A stretch of DNA of 43,378 bases from Streptomyces sp. NBC_01571 (GTDB lineage Bacteria > Actinomycetota > Actinomycetes > Streptomycetales > Streptomycetaceae). Below, piece after piece: positions 7,722-14,504 of this stretch. The stretch is taken from contig NZ_JAPEPZ010000008.1 of the NCBI RefSeq assembly GCF_026339875.1, positions 1-43,378 on the forward strand. The letters run 5' to 3'. A model generated the notes under the pieces. That model saw only the letters and a program-made list of their open reading frames with translations. It was not told the DNA's origin and made no database searches. Positions within the stretch are counted from its first letter, which is position 1. Each line of letters begins with the position of its first letter. Both the position numbers and the translations under genes were made by a program.

Positions 7722-7822
7722 CTCTGAGTGAAAATCAAGCCGGTGCAGTACGGGCTGTTTTTGACAGACAGAGGCCGAAGTCAGGGCCTGTCACGTGCGA
7801 AGTTCCATGACTTCCCTATAGG
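7722..7822. promoter_or_regulatory. control region of the stand-alone winged-helix gene
   Basis: The short palindrome CACTC-t-GAGTG begins near 7719. CTTCCCTATAGG at 7811-7822 resembles half of the CTTCCTATAGGAAG operator beside the GntR gene, so the same repressor may act here. No clear -35/-10 pair is visible. Confidence 0.4.
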
Positions 7823-7829
7823 CCCCCGG

Positions 7830-7857
7830 CGGGCCTGACTGGCAAAGGTCAGGCCCG
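7830..7857 (-). terminator. terminator after the translocase gene
   Basis: Perfect 10-bp arms CGGGCCTGAC/GTCAGGCCCG around an 8-nt loop, 35 bp past the translocase stop. There is no T tract, as is common in high-GC actinomycetes. Confidence 0.7.
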
Positions 7858-7891
7858 GCCGGAACTGTCATGCCGTCACTTTCCGTGACCA

Positions 7892-10006
7892 CTATGCGGG
7901 CTGGAGCGGGGACTGGAGGATGGTGTAGTCGCCGTGCCCGTCCCGGCGGATGACCCCCAGGTCGGCCAGCCGCTTCAGCTCGCCCTGCATCCACGGCCGT
8001 TTGCGGCCGGCCGCCACGGTGGCGGGGATCAGGTCGGCGGGCTCGAACTCGAGGCGGCCCTGCTGCACCCAGCCGTCCAGCTCCACGCAGAGGATGTGGC
8101 GGGCCTCCTCGGTCGACGGGCGGCCCGAGTCGTCGAACGTGATGTCCGAGTCGTCGTCGACGTCGGGCACGTCGTCCTCGAGGCGGAGGTGGGCGTAGTC
8201 GGCGTCGGGCTCCGGGTCGCCGGGGATCGCACCCAGGATTTCGGCGCGGGCCTCCTGGAGCTCCAGGGCGGCGGCCTCCTCGATCTCGGACATGTCGGTG
8301 TCGTCCTCCAGGACGTAGGCGGAACGGACGGGGGCCGGGCCCGGAATCGCGGCCACGGGGGCCGGAGCGGCGGCCTGCACGCCCGGAGTGGTGCGGTTGG
8401 TGCCCCGGTGGGAGCGCTGCGCGTAGGCCTGGCCCAAGGCCTGCGCCGTGGTGTCGTCCAGCGGGTCACGGACGGCGGCGGCGGCATCCACGAGCGCGGC
8501 CAGCACCTCGCGTTCGGTCAGGGCGGAGCGCACCTCCGTGGTCCACCGCTCCTGTGGAATGCCCATGCCGGTGGAGAACGCGTAGCCGGGCCGGTCCGAA
8601 CCCCACGCGGGCACCGCGCCGGCACCGGTCACGCTGTCCGGGAGGCAGAACGAGGCGTCGCCCGGGTCGTCCACTCCGAAGCACGCGGTGGCCTGGAGGT
8701 TGGCGCGCACGTCGGTGGAGACGTTCGTCCAGGTGGCGCGCTGGAGGGAGACCACCAGCCAGATGCCCACCGAGCGGGCGGCGCGGGCAATCTTGTCCAG
8801 CTCCTCGAAGTCCGCCAGGTCGGCGGCCTCCTCCAGCCACACGCACACCGCGTTCAGCGACGAGGCGGGCGACCACTGGTCGAGGCCCTCCTCGGCCAGG
8901 ACGTTGCCGCGGGCCTTGATGGCGCCCGGGAGCGCCTTCAGCAGCCGCTTGGCCTCGGCCGTCTCGGTGATGAACCAGTCCAGGCCGTCCTTGATGTGCC
9001 CGACCGTCTGCCGTCCCTTGGCCACGTCCACCAGGAAGATGCTCATCTGACGGCGGCACATCAGGTGGGTCAGCACGGTGCGGGCGAACTCCGACTTGCC
9101 CGCGCCGGTCACGCCCATCACCAGCAGGTGCTGGAGGATGTCGGCGTCGAACGGGTTGATCGCCCACACCTCCCCGTCGGCGTACAGACCGATGGGGATC
9201 TCATCGGTGGGTAGCAGGCCCAGGGCGCGGGGCAGTGCGAACGGCACCCCGTCCTTGAGCAGGTCAGCCACCCGCAGCGACAGCGTGCCGCGGGCGCCGT
9301 TCTCCGGATCCGGGGTGACGATGACCCCGGACGGCGGCACGTGCAGCGCCGCCGCCACCTTCGCCGTGGTCGCCTGCACGTCGGGCACGGTGGCACCGGC
9401 GGTGACTTCCACGTCTGCCTTCACGGTGCCCTTGCCGGACCCCTTGGGGTTCTTGACCTTGACCTTCTCCCAGCCGATCGCCTCGGCCAGCGCGCCCAGG
9501 CCACCGCCGTTGGTCTCCTCGGCGACGTCGCCGGAAGCGCCGTTGCGCTGGATCTGGCGCAGGTTCCAGGACGCGGCGAACAGTCCGCCGCCGATCATCC
9601 ACAGGTCGATCAGCGGGTGCCCGAACGGCCCGGCAGCCGTGGCGCAGGTCAGCCAGCCCATCCCGGCCGCCACCGACGCGGTGGCCTGCGCCCGGCGGAA
9701 CGCGCCGAACTTCGTCGCGGCCGGGGTGGACTTCCACGTCACCGCCGCCAGCGCCACGCCGCCGACCGCCAGGCCGGCCGACGCCAGCCCGGTCGACAGC
9801 GGGTCGGCGCCCCACATGGTGTTCGTCGCCCACCCGGCCAGCGGCGGCAGGGTCGCCGCGCCGATCCACGGCGGGGTGTAGGGCAGGGCCTTGCCGACCA
9901 CGTGGCCCACCAGGTGGCCGAAGAAGCCGCCCCGGCCGACCGGCACGATGTCCGTCGACGTGTTCACCGGCGCCGCCGCCGCTGTCGTGTTCTTCCGGCG
10001 CGCCAT
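7892..10006 (-). CDS. traB: TraB/FtsK-like DNA translocase 1
   Basis: The product is 704 aa from the ATG at 10006, which overlaps the upstream stop by one base (TGATG). Residues 1-170 carry several hydrophobic segments (for example VGKALPYTPPWIGAATLPPLAGW and ASAGLAVGGVALAAVTW), the membrane anchor. The motor has Walker A GVTGAGKS near residue 300, Walker B-like VCVWLEEAADL near 385, and SVGIWLVVSLQRATW in the sensor region. An acidic linker (DDTDMSEIEEAAALELQEARAEI; DDVPDVDDDSDITFDD) precedes a C-terminal winged helix. Streptomyces TraB proteins are hexameric pumps that move double-stranded plasmid DNA between mycelia after binding 8-bp repeats in clt with this domain. Its tail is duplicated as the separate gene at 7338-7706. 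Confidence 0.9.
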   Translation of the reverse strand: MARRKNTTAAAAPVNTSTDIVPVGRGGFFGHLVGHVVGKALPYTPPWIGAATLPPLAGWATNTMWGADPLSTGLASAGLAVGGVALAAVTWKSTPAATKFGAFRRAQATASVAAGMGWLTCATAAGPFGHPLIDLWMIGGGLFAASWNLRQIQRNGASGDVAEETNGGGLGALAEAIGWEKVKVKNPKGSGKGTVKADVEVTAGATVPDVQATTAKVAAALHVPPSGVIVTPDPENGARGTLSLRVADLLKDGVPFALPRALGLLPTDEIPIGLYADGEVWAINPFDADILQHLLVMGVTGAGKSEFARTVLTHLMCRRQMSIFLVDVAKGRQTVGHIKDGLDWFITETAEAKRLLKALPGAIKARGNVLAEEGLDQWSPASSLNAVCVWLEEAADLADFEELDKIARAARSVGIWLVVSLQRATWTNVSTDVRANLQATACFGVDDPGDASFCLPDSVTGAGAVPAWGSDRPGYAFSTGMGIPQERWTTEVRSALTEREVLAALVDAAAAVRDPLDDTTAQALGQAYAQRSHRGTNRTTPGVQAAAPAPVAAIPGPAPVRSAYVLEDDTDMSEIEEAAALELQEARAEILGAIPGDPEPDADYAHLRLEDDVPDVDDDSDITFDDSGRPSTEEARHILCVELDGWVQQGRLEFEPADLIPATVAAGRKRPWMQGELKRLADLGVIRRDGHGDYTILQSPLQPA

Positions 10007-10689
10007 CAGTCCACCTCCACCGTGAACTCGCGGCTCTTGGGCTTGTTGCCGTTGCGCCGGGCCCGGGCCTCCTGCTCGGGCTTGATGAAGTGCCGGTTCA
10101 TGGCGTGCGCCATCTTCAGCGCGCCCACCCCGAGCGCCTTCGCGGCCTCCGCGCTGACCTTCAGGTGGGCGGAGACCAGACGGGCCTTGACCCGGCTGGA
10201 GGCGCCGAAGGTGTACCACTTGCCCTTGTAGGTGGACAGCACCCCGTTGATCTCCTCCGCGCGCATGCCGAGGATCAGGTGCAGCTCGCGCCCGAGGTGG
10301 TTGATCGCCTTGGCCAGGGCCAGGATGTCCTTGCTGTTGCGGATCTCGATCCGCTCCACCGCGTAGATCAGCCGGTCGCCCTGGTGAAAGTCCCCGCTGG
10401 AACCAGAGCCGTTCGCCGGCGTTCCGCCGCCACCACCGTTGCCACCGTTGCCGTTGCCGCCGCCGATGTTGAGGGTGACCGGCGGCACGAACGAGCCGCC
10501 CATCGCGCCGACGAATCCGCCGGCCGCCGAACCCGCCGCACCCGCGACCCGCGCCGCGCGGCCGTTGCCGCCGGAGCCGTTCGGTGCCTGGCGGGGCGGA
10601 GGCGGCGCGGTCGGCGTGGTCGGCGGCTGAGTCGGGCGCGGCGGCGCGAACCCGGGGTCGTCCTGCCAGTTGTAGGGCTGCGTGCTCAC
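10006..10689 (-). CDS. transfer-module protein with proline/glycine-rich head
   Basis: The product is 227 aa from a GTG overlapping the upstream stop (GTGA). Residues 1-50 are Pro-rich, and residues 50-115 are Gly/Ala/Asn-rich with a GNGNGGNGGGGGT run, likely a flexible tether. The folded part (about 120-225) begins DFHQGDRLIYAVERIEI and continues through helices LALAKAINHLGRELHLILG, EEINGVLSTYKGKWYTFG and EAAKALGVGALKMAHAMNRHF. I do not recognise the family beyond its frequent place immediately upstream of traB in actinomycete plasmids, which I recall only loosely. It is translationally coupled to the translocase, so it may be a partner of the transfer machine. Confidence 0.6.
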   Translation of the reverse strand: MSTQPYNWQDDPGFAPPRPTQPPTTPTAPPPPRQAPNGSGGNGRAARVAGAAGSAAGGFVGAMGGSFVPPVTLNIGGGNGNGGNGGGGGTPANGSGSSGDFHQGDRLIYAVERIEIRNSKDILALAKAINHLGRELHLILGMRAEEINGVLSTYKGKWYTFGASSRVKARLVSAHLKVSAEAAKALGVGALKMAHAMNRHFIKPEQEARARRNGNKPKSREFTVEVD

Positions 10690-10961
10690 AGTTCGTCCTC
10701 CACGATCGTCGTGCCGCCGAACCACAGCGGCTGGCGGATCTGAATCAGGTCGGTGTCCGGGTCGTCGGCCACCTCGTCGGCGGCCTGGTCGATCAGCTCG
10801 TGCGCCGCCATGAACTTCGCGGTGGCGAGCGCGGCGTACAGGTCGGTAGGGGCGAGCCGGGTGCGGGTGGCGAGGCGCAGCGCGAGCCGCGCCACACGGG
10901 CGAGGCGTTCGGTAGCGGACACCGCGCGGTCCAGCAGCAAGATGCGGGTCTGGCCGTACAT
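10686..10961 (-). CDS. small helical transfer-operon protein
   Basis: The product is 91 aa, and AGGAGG lies 8 nt before the ATG. It is mostly alpha-helical: two amphipathic helices around RAVSATERLARVARLALRLA and DLYAALATAKFMAAHELIDQAADEV, then an acidic tail. No known domain is apparent. It overlaps the next gene by 4 bp (GTGA) and follows the upstream gene by 13 bp, so it belongs to the same transcript. Confidence 0.65.
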   Translation of the reverse strand: MYGQTRILLLDRAVSATERLARVARLALRLATRTRLAPTDLYAALATAKFMAAHELIDQAADEVADDPDTDLIQIRQPLWFGGTTIVEDEL

Positions 10962-10974
10962 CAGCGCTCCTCCT

Positions 10975-11220
10975 TCAGGAAAGGTCGAGGCAGTCGGGGA
11001 TCTCACCGGCGCGCAGCTCGGCGGCGATGTGCCGGTACTCGGCCGCGTTCTCGCGGGCGGTCTTCGCCGCGCGGGCGGCACAGGCGCGGGTGTAGTCGCT
11101 GCGGGTCGGATCGGCGGCGACACGTTCGCCATCTGCGGCGGCTGCGTCCGACCGGCGCGCGGCCACGTTCTCGAAGTAGTCGGCCTCGCGAGCCATCCGG
11201 GCCTTCGTGATGCGGGGCAT
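10975..11220 (-). CDS. small charged helical protein
   Basis: The product is 81 aa from the ATG at 11220 with GAGAGGA upstream; a TTG two codons earlier is possible. The whole chain looks like one or two long helices rich in Ala, Arg and Glu (AREADYFENVAARRSDAAAADGERVAADP; ARAAKTARENAAEYRHIAAELRAG). No family is recognised. Confidence 0.6.
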   Translation of the reverse strand: MPRITKARMAREADYFENVAARRSDAAAADGERVAADPTRSDYTRACAARAAKTARENAAEYRHIAAELRAGEIPDCLDLS

Positions 11221-11301
11221 GGTCAACGTCCTCTCCGGGGCACGGGCTGTCCGGTCCCTGCGCCACCACCAGCCGGAAGGGCTGGTGATGACGCAGGGCC
11301 G

Positions 11302-11526
11302 TCAGCCCTCGCACGCGCACCCGCATCCCTGGCCGGCGCACTGGCGGCAGTCCTGGCAGGTGTCGCAGTTCTTGCAGTGCTCGCAGGCCCGGGGAACCGG
11401 CGGCCAGCACCGGCAATCCCGGGTCGGCGCCCACGGCTCAGCGCTGCCGAACAGGCCCATCTGCCCGAGCACCGGAGCCTCCGGCGCGGCCTTCGGGGCC
11501 CGCGGCTTCACCCGGCGCGGGCTCAC
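11302..11526 (-). CDS. cysteine-rich putative metal-binding protein
   Basis: The product is 74 aa from a GTG overlapping the upstream stop (GTGA). The N-terminal half is basic (SPRRVKPRAPKAAPEAP). The last 37 residues hold 11 cysteines (CRCW, CEHCKNCDTCQDCRQC, CGCACEG), mostly in CxxC pairs, suggesting a zinc- or other metal-binding knuckle. It sits within the transfer operon between membrane and helical small proteins. I do not recognise a family. Confidence 0.65.
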   Translation of the reverse strand: MSPRRVKPRAPKAAPEAPVLGQMGLFGSAEPWAPTRDCRCWPPVPRACEHCKNCDTCQDCRQCAGQGCGCACEG

Positions 11527-11693
11527 CGGTCCACCTCGTCCTGCTGAAGCACCCAGGTGACCGCGACCGCACCCAGACCCAGGACGGCCGCCAGGTTCAG
11601 CACCAGAGGTTCGCCCGCGACCAGCGCGGCGACCTCGACCACGATCGCCACCATGGCCACCGCGCGCAGCGCCCAGAAGACCACCGCGTTCAC
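11523..11693 (-). CDS. two-helix membrane protein
   Basis: The product is 56 aa from a GTG overlapping the upstream stop (GTGA). Almost all of it is hydrophobic: VVFWALRAVAMVAIVVEVAALVA and LVLNLAAVLGLGAVAVTWVL form two transmembrane helices with a short loop, followed by QQDEVDR. It overlaps the cysteine-rich protein by 4 bp. Likely a small membrane component of the transfer apparatus. Confidence 0.65.
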   Translation of the reverse strand: MNAVVFWALRAVAMVAIVVEVAALVAGEPLVLNLAAVLGLGAVAVTWVLQQDEVDR

Positions 11694-11938
11694 CGGGCAC
11701 CTCCCGCCCGGACCAGGTGATCCGAGGTGGTCCACACCGAGCCGACCGCGAACGGCTGGCCGTCCGCGCGCAGCACGTCCTTCACGATCACCGCGAACCT
11801 GGCCGACTGGCGCTTGAGGAGCCGCACCGCCTCGGCCGAGTCCGTCACCAGCGCGAGCACCTCGAACGCCCCGTCGCTGTTCTGGTAGATCGCGCCCGCC
11901 GTGCGGGGCCCGATCTGCGCCGTGATGTCGCTGGTCAT
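11690..11938 (-). CDS. small conserved-looking transfer-operon protein
   Basis: The product is 82 aa from the ATG at 11938, overlapping the upstream stop as ATGA. It alternates strands and helices (TAGAIYQNSDGAFEVLALVTDSAEAVRLLKRQSARFAVIVKD), so a small alpha/beta fold is likely. No family is recognised. It is coupled at both ends to its neighbours. Confidence 0.6.
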   Translation of the reverse strand: MTSDITAQIGPRTAGAIYQNSDGAFEVLALVTDSAEAVRLLKRQSARFAVIVKDVLRADGQPFAVGSVWTTSDHLVRAGGAR

Positions 11939-12075
11939 CGGGCACCCCCGGCCTGCGCCAGCGTCTCGGCCAGCCGAGCCGCCGCCGCCTGCGCCGCCGC
12001 CAGGTCCGCCGCCGCCTGCTGCCTCGCGGCCTCCAGCGCCGCCGCCGCCTGCTGCCTCGCCGCGTCGTCGCTCAT
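11935..12075 (-). CDS. 46-aa alanine/glutamine-rich helix
   Basis: The peptide starts MSDDAARQQA and contains a direct repeat of AARQQAAA. It should form a single amphipathic or coiled-coil helix. Both ends overlap neighbours by ATGA, which argues that it is translated despite its small size. No function can be assigned. Confidence 0.55.
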   Translation of the reverse strand: MSDDAARQQAAAALEAARQQAAADLAAAQAAAARLAETLAQAGGAR

Positions 12076-12533
12076 GCCGCCGCCCCGATCCACGACGCCA
12101 GCCGCGCCACCGCGTCGGAGTCGTCCTGGAAGTCGGTCGCCTGCTCCCGGCGCACCCGCGCCAGCCGGTAGTGGTCCACCACCCGGCACCGCGCCATGAA
12201 CGCCAGCAGACCCGCCGGCCGCGCCACCTCGTTGCCGCGCAGCAGGTACCGCCACGCCGCCACCCACACGTCCTGCGCCAGGTCGTCCACCAAGTCCAGG
12301 TCGCCGTAGCGCACCGTCCGGCCGACCACGCCCCGCACCATCGGCGCGTACTCACCGAACCAGCCCGCCAGCAGCTGCCGCGCCTGGTCGTCCTCCGGAC
12401 GCACCGCGCCACCCACCACCCGGTACGGGTGCGGCCCACGCGGACGCTGCGGAAGCGGCTCCTTCGTCTTGCCATGCTCATCAGCGCGCGGGGCCACCTG
12501 CGCTAACGGCATCCGTTCTGCCACGATCGACAC
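12072..12533 (-). CDS. sigma-70 region-2-like protein, first gene of transfer module 1
   Basis: The product is 153 aa from the GTG at 12533, with GAGGGAG 8 nt upstream. Residues about 45-125 look like region 2 of ECF sigma factors: a helix LLAGWFGEYAPMVRGVVGRTV, then DLDLVDDLAQDVWVAAWRYL (the region 2.2 core pattern), PAGLLAFMARCRVVDHYRLARVRREQATD (region 2.3-2.4 pattern). Region 4, which binds the -35 element, is absent: the protein ends soon after. It may be an anti-sigma-like mimic, a core-binding regulator or a degenerate sigma. It heads the operon, after a 175-nt structured leader. Confidence 0.7.
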   Translation of the reverse strand: MSIVAERMPLAQVAPRADEHGKTKEPLPQRPRGPHPYRVVGGAVRPEDDQARQLLAGWFGEYAPMVRGVVGRTVRYGDLDLVDDLAQDVWVAAWRYLLRGNEVARPAGLLAFMARCRVVDHYRLARVRREQATDFQDDSDAVARLASWIGAAA

Positions 12534-12567
12534 GTTGGATCTCCCTCTCATCCAGGGGTTCCGACAG

Positions 12568-12648
12568 CGGGACCGGTGCGCTAACACCGGGTCCCGCCGC
12601 CCGGTCTGGTGCGCTAACACCAGGCCGGGCACCTGCGTTTTCGCAGGT
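12568..12648 (-). promoter_or_regulatory. three-hairpin leader of transfer operon 1
   Basis: The minus-strand leader folds into three hairpins. The first is ACCTGCG-aaaa-CGCAGGT (12631-12648). The second (12599-12630) and third (12568-12596) have different stems but the identical central loop TTAGCG. They lie between the promoter and the GTG start, so they could bind a regulator or control translation. Confidence 0.7.
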
Positions 12649-12704
12649 CGGAGGCTGCTTCCTGCATGGCTGTCGCTAAGCACTGCCATCCGGGCGACTT
12701 GCAG

Positions 12705-12744
12705 CTTCCTATAGGAAGTTATGCCGTACTTCAGGTATCGTCAA
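12705..12744 (-). promoter_or_regulatory. transfer operon promoter with GntR operator
   Basis: On the minus strand, TTGACG (12739-12744) and TAACTT (12716-12721) are 17 bp apart. A perfect 14-bp palindrome CTTCCTATAGGAAG (12705-12718) overlaps the -10 box. A half site GATAGGAAG follows at 12753-12761, before the GntR gene. The repressor gene starts at 12782 on the other strand. Confidence 0.75.
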
Positions 12745-12781
12745 CCACATCCGATAGGAAGCTAGGAAGGAAGGAGGCGAG

Positions 12782-13480
12782 ATGAGCGCCGGAACCGTGG
12801 CCAAGATGGTGGACGACCTGCGGCAACTGATCCACGAGGGAGAGTTGCAGCCTCATGCCCAGTTGCCGTCGACCCGGGCCCTGATGAACACGTACGGCCT
12901 GTCCGACAACGCCGTGTACCGGGCCGTGGCTCTGCTCAAGTCGGACGGCTACGTCTACAGCCGTCAAGGGGCGGGGGTGTTCGTAGCCGACCGCCGCGCG
13001 CTGATCACGGGGGCGGAACGAATCGGAGGGATCACTCGGCCAGGCGAGCAGATCGAGTGGCGGCACAGCATCCGAACCGACGCGCCCGACTGGGTCGCCG
13101 GGTACATCGGCGAAGGCGAATGCGTTGAGCGTGCCCGCGTCGTCCGGCGCGGCTCGATCATCCGCGAAGCGTCGCGCTCCTGGGTACACCGGGATATCGC
13201 TGCCGTCGTCCCCGAGCTGGACGAACCGGCCCCCTGCAACCCGACATGGCAGGCGATCTATCAGGAGCGCTCCGGCGACCCCGTCGACAACACCTCCCGA
13301 GCCGCCGACGCCCGCATTGCCACCGCCGACGACATGGCGGCCCTTGAGCTGACGCCCGGCACGTATGCCGTGCTGATCGTGCGCAACGTGTACTCCTCCG
13401 CAGGCCGCGTGATCGGGGTTGGAGAGATCGTGTGCGCCCCCGGACGTCCCGTTGAACTCAAGTCCCCCAGCCCCTCCTGA
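12782..13480 (+). CDS. GntR/UTRA-family transfer repressor
   Basis: The product is 232 aa; GGAAGGAGG lies just upstream of the ATG. Residues 1-75 form the GntR winged helix (VDDLRQLIHEGELQPHAQLPSTRALMNTYGLSDNAVYRAVALLKSDGYVYSRQGAGVFVA), with the standard LPSxRxLxxxYGLSxNxVxRAL-type recognition segment. The rest resembles a UTRA sensor domain (ERARVVRRGSIIREASRSWVHRD, ELTPGTYAVLIVRNVYSSAGRVIGVGEIV). Streptomyces plasmids use such repressors (KorSA, TraR) to silence kill-tra genes. The divergent promoter and the CTTCCTATAGGAAG palindrome fit autoregulation and control of the minus-strand transfer operon. Confidence 0.88.
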   Translation: MSAGTVAKMVDDLRQLIHEGELQPHAQLPSTRALMNTYGLSDNAVYRAVALLKSDGYVYSRQGAGVFVADRRALITGAERIGGITRPGEQIEWRHSIRTDAPDWVAGYIGEGECVERARVVRRGSIIREASRSWVHRDIAAVVPELDEPAPCNPTWQAIYQERSGDPVDNTSRAADARIATADDMAALELTPGTYAVLIVRNVYSSAGRVIGVGEIVCAPGRPVELKSPSPS

Positions 13481-13499
13481 CCTGCCCGGAAGGACCTCC

Positions 13500-13904
13500 A
13501 TGAACCGCACAGCCACCCAGCACGCAGGCATCGCCGCTGAGTCGGTCAACGGCCTCAACCAGCGCATTCGCGCCGCTCTCACCGATGGCGAGACCTCGGA
13601 TCTCGCCCGGCTCAAGGACGCGTACGAGGTCACGGCCAGCCTGAAACTGCTGGCCCAGCGCCTGACGCTGACGGCCACCGAGCTGCAGCAGCTCGTCGGC
13701 GGGTGGCACCAGGAGGGCCACCTCCTCACCGCGCCTGCGGTCGACACCGAAGCTGTGGTCGACGGCTTCAGCACTGCGATGACGGATGCAGGCAAGGTGG
13801 CCCGCGCCCTGTTCGTCGCCTTGGACGACGCAACCAAGAACCTCGCCCCGATCGGCTGGCAGGAGTCGGCGCCGGCGGCAGCTCCGCACGAGACTCAGCC
13901 GTAA
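13500..13904 (+). CDS. small helical protein downstream of the repressor
   Basis: The product is 134 aa, and GGAAGGA lies 6 nt before the ATG. It is helical throughout, with a central KLLAQRLTLTATELQQLVGGWHQEGHLL and a later FSTAMTDAGKVARALFVALDDATKNL. It starts 19 bp after the repressor stop and probably shares its transcript. No family is recognised. Confidence 0.6.
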   Translation: MNRTATQHAGIAAESVNGLNQRIRAALTDGETSDLARLKDAYEVTASLKLLAQRLTLTATELQQLVGGWHQEGHLLTAPAVDTEAVVDGFSTAMTDAGKVARALFVALDDATKNLAPIGWQESAPAAAPHETQP

Positions 13905-13920
13905 ATCCCCCAGCGCCAAA

Positions 13921-13946
13921 TGCCCGGCGCTCTCAGGCGCCGGGCA
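13921..13946 (+). terminator. terminator after the repressor operon
   Basis: Perfect 10-bp arms TGCCCGGCGC/GCGCCGGGCA around TCTCAG, 16 bp past the stop of the preceding gene. There is no T tract. Confidence 0.75.
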
Positions 13947-14137
13947 CATGCGAAAGGCAGCGTGACAGTGAGCAATTGGTGCGCCAGTCCCTGGCGCGCG
14001 ACAGCCGAACCGTACGCATCAAAAGCGACCCCGTGCGTGCAAGCAAGAAAACAGATCCGCATTTACGTGATTTTAATTGGACGCCGTAAATTCGAGTTTA
14101 CGGGAAAGGTTGAAATCCCCGTCTCTAACTCTTGCCA

Positions 14138-14219
14138 TCACCTAGCGCGTCAGCTCGGCCGTATTTCATGCGGCGCCTCTTACTGTCACCTAGCGCGTCA
14201 GCTCGGCTGTATTTCATGC
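14138..14219. repeat. two 34-bp direct repeats upstream of rep cassette 1
   Basis: Copies at 14138-14171 and 14186-14219, 48 bp apart, differ at one base; each begins TCACCTAGCGCGTCAGCTCG. The flanking stretch (about 14030-14135) is unusually A/T-rich for this plasmid. Both features are common near replication origins. Confidence 0.75.
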
Positions 14220-14333
14220 AGCAGAGGCGGGCGGTTTGAGGAGCCGATGACGCGGTTTACCCGCCAGGGCATTCCGGTCCTCCGTCCTCTGTCCACAGGC
14301 GGGCGGGGGCAGGATGGGCCGCACAACGCAACA

Positions 14334-14357
14334 GGCCCCGCCAAATGTGGCGGGGCC
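14334..14357 (+). promoter_or_regulatory. leader hairpin of rep cassette 1
   Basis: Arms GGCCCCGCCA/TGGCGGGGCC around AATG, 70 bp before the leader peptide. A similar C/G stem (GGCCCCGCC-gaag) lies in the matching place of cassette 2 near 23424-23446. This may be an attenuator or antisense-RNA target. Confidence 0.6.
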
Positions 14358-14426
14358 CGAACGTCCTCCCGGGTTCGCGGCCCGGGTGGAAAGCACTTCG
14401 ACTCCCGGCAAGGAGGTGCGCTCCCC

Positions 14427-14504
14427 TTGAGCGTACGACGCACGACCAGCACAGCACCACATGGACAGGCCGTTGCCCTGCTCACGGCGGGGGTAACGCT
14501 GTGA
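14427..14504 (+). CDS. 25-aa leader peptide coupled to rep-like gene 1
   Basis: A TTG start follows AGGAGG at good spacing. The peptide begins MSVRRTTSTAPHGQA and ends AGVTL. Its TGA overlaps the GTG of the next gene (GTGA). A 25-codon homologue (SVRRTTGTAPHGQA) with the same TTG start, the same ribosome site and an ATGA overlap precedes the second rep-like gene. Conservation of start, length and stop overlap in both copies argues that it is translated and couples or limits rep expression. Confidence 0.7.
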   Translation: MSVRRTTSTAPHGQAVALLTAGVTL

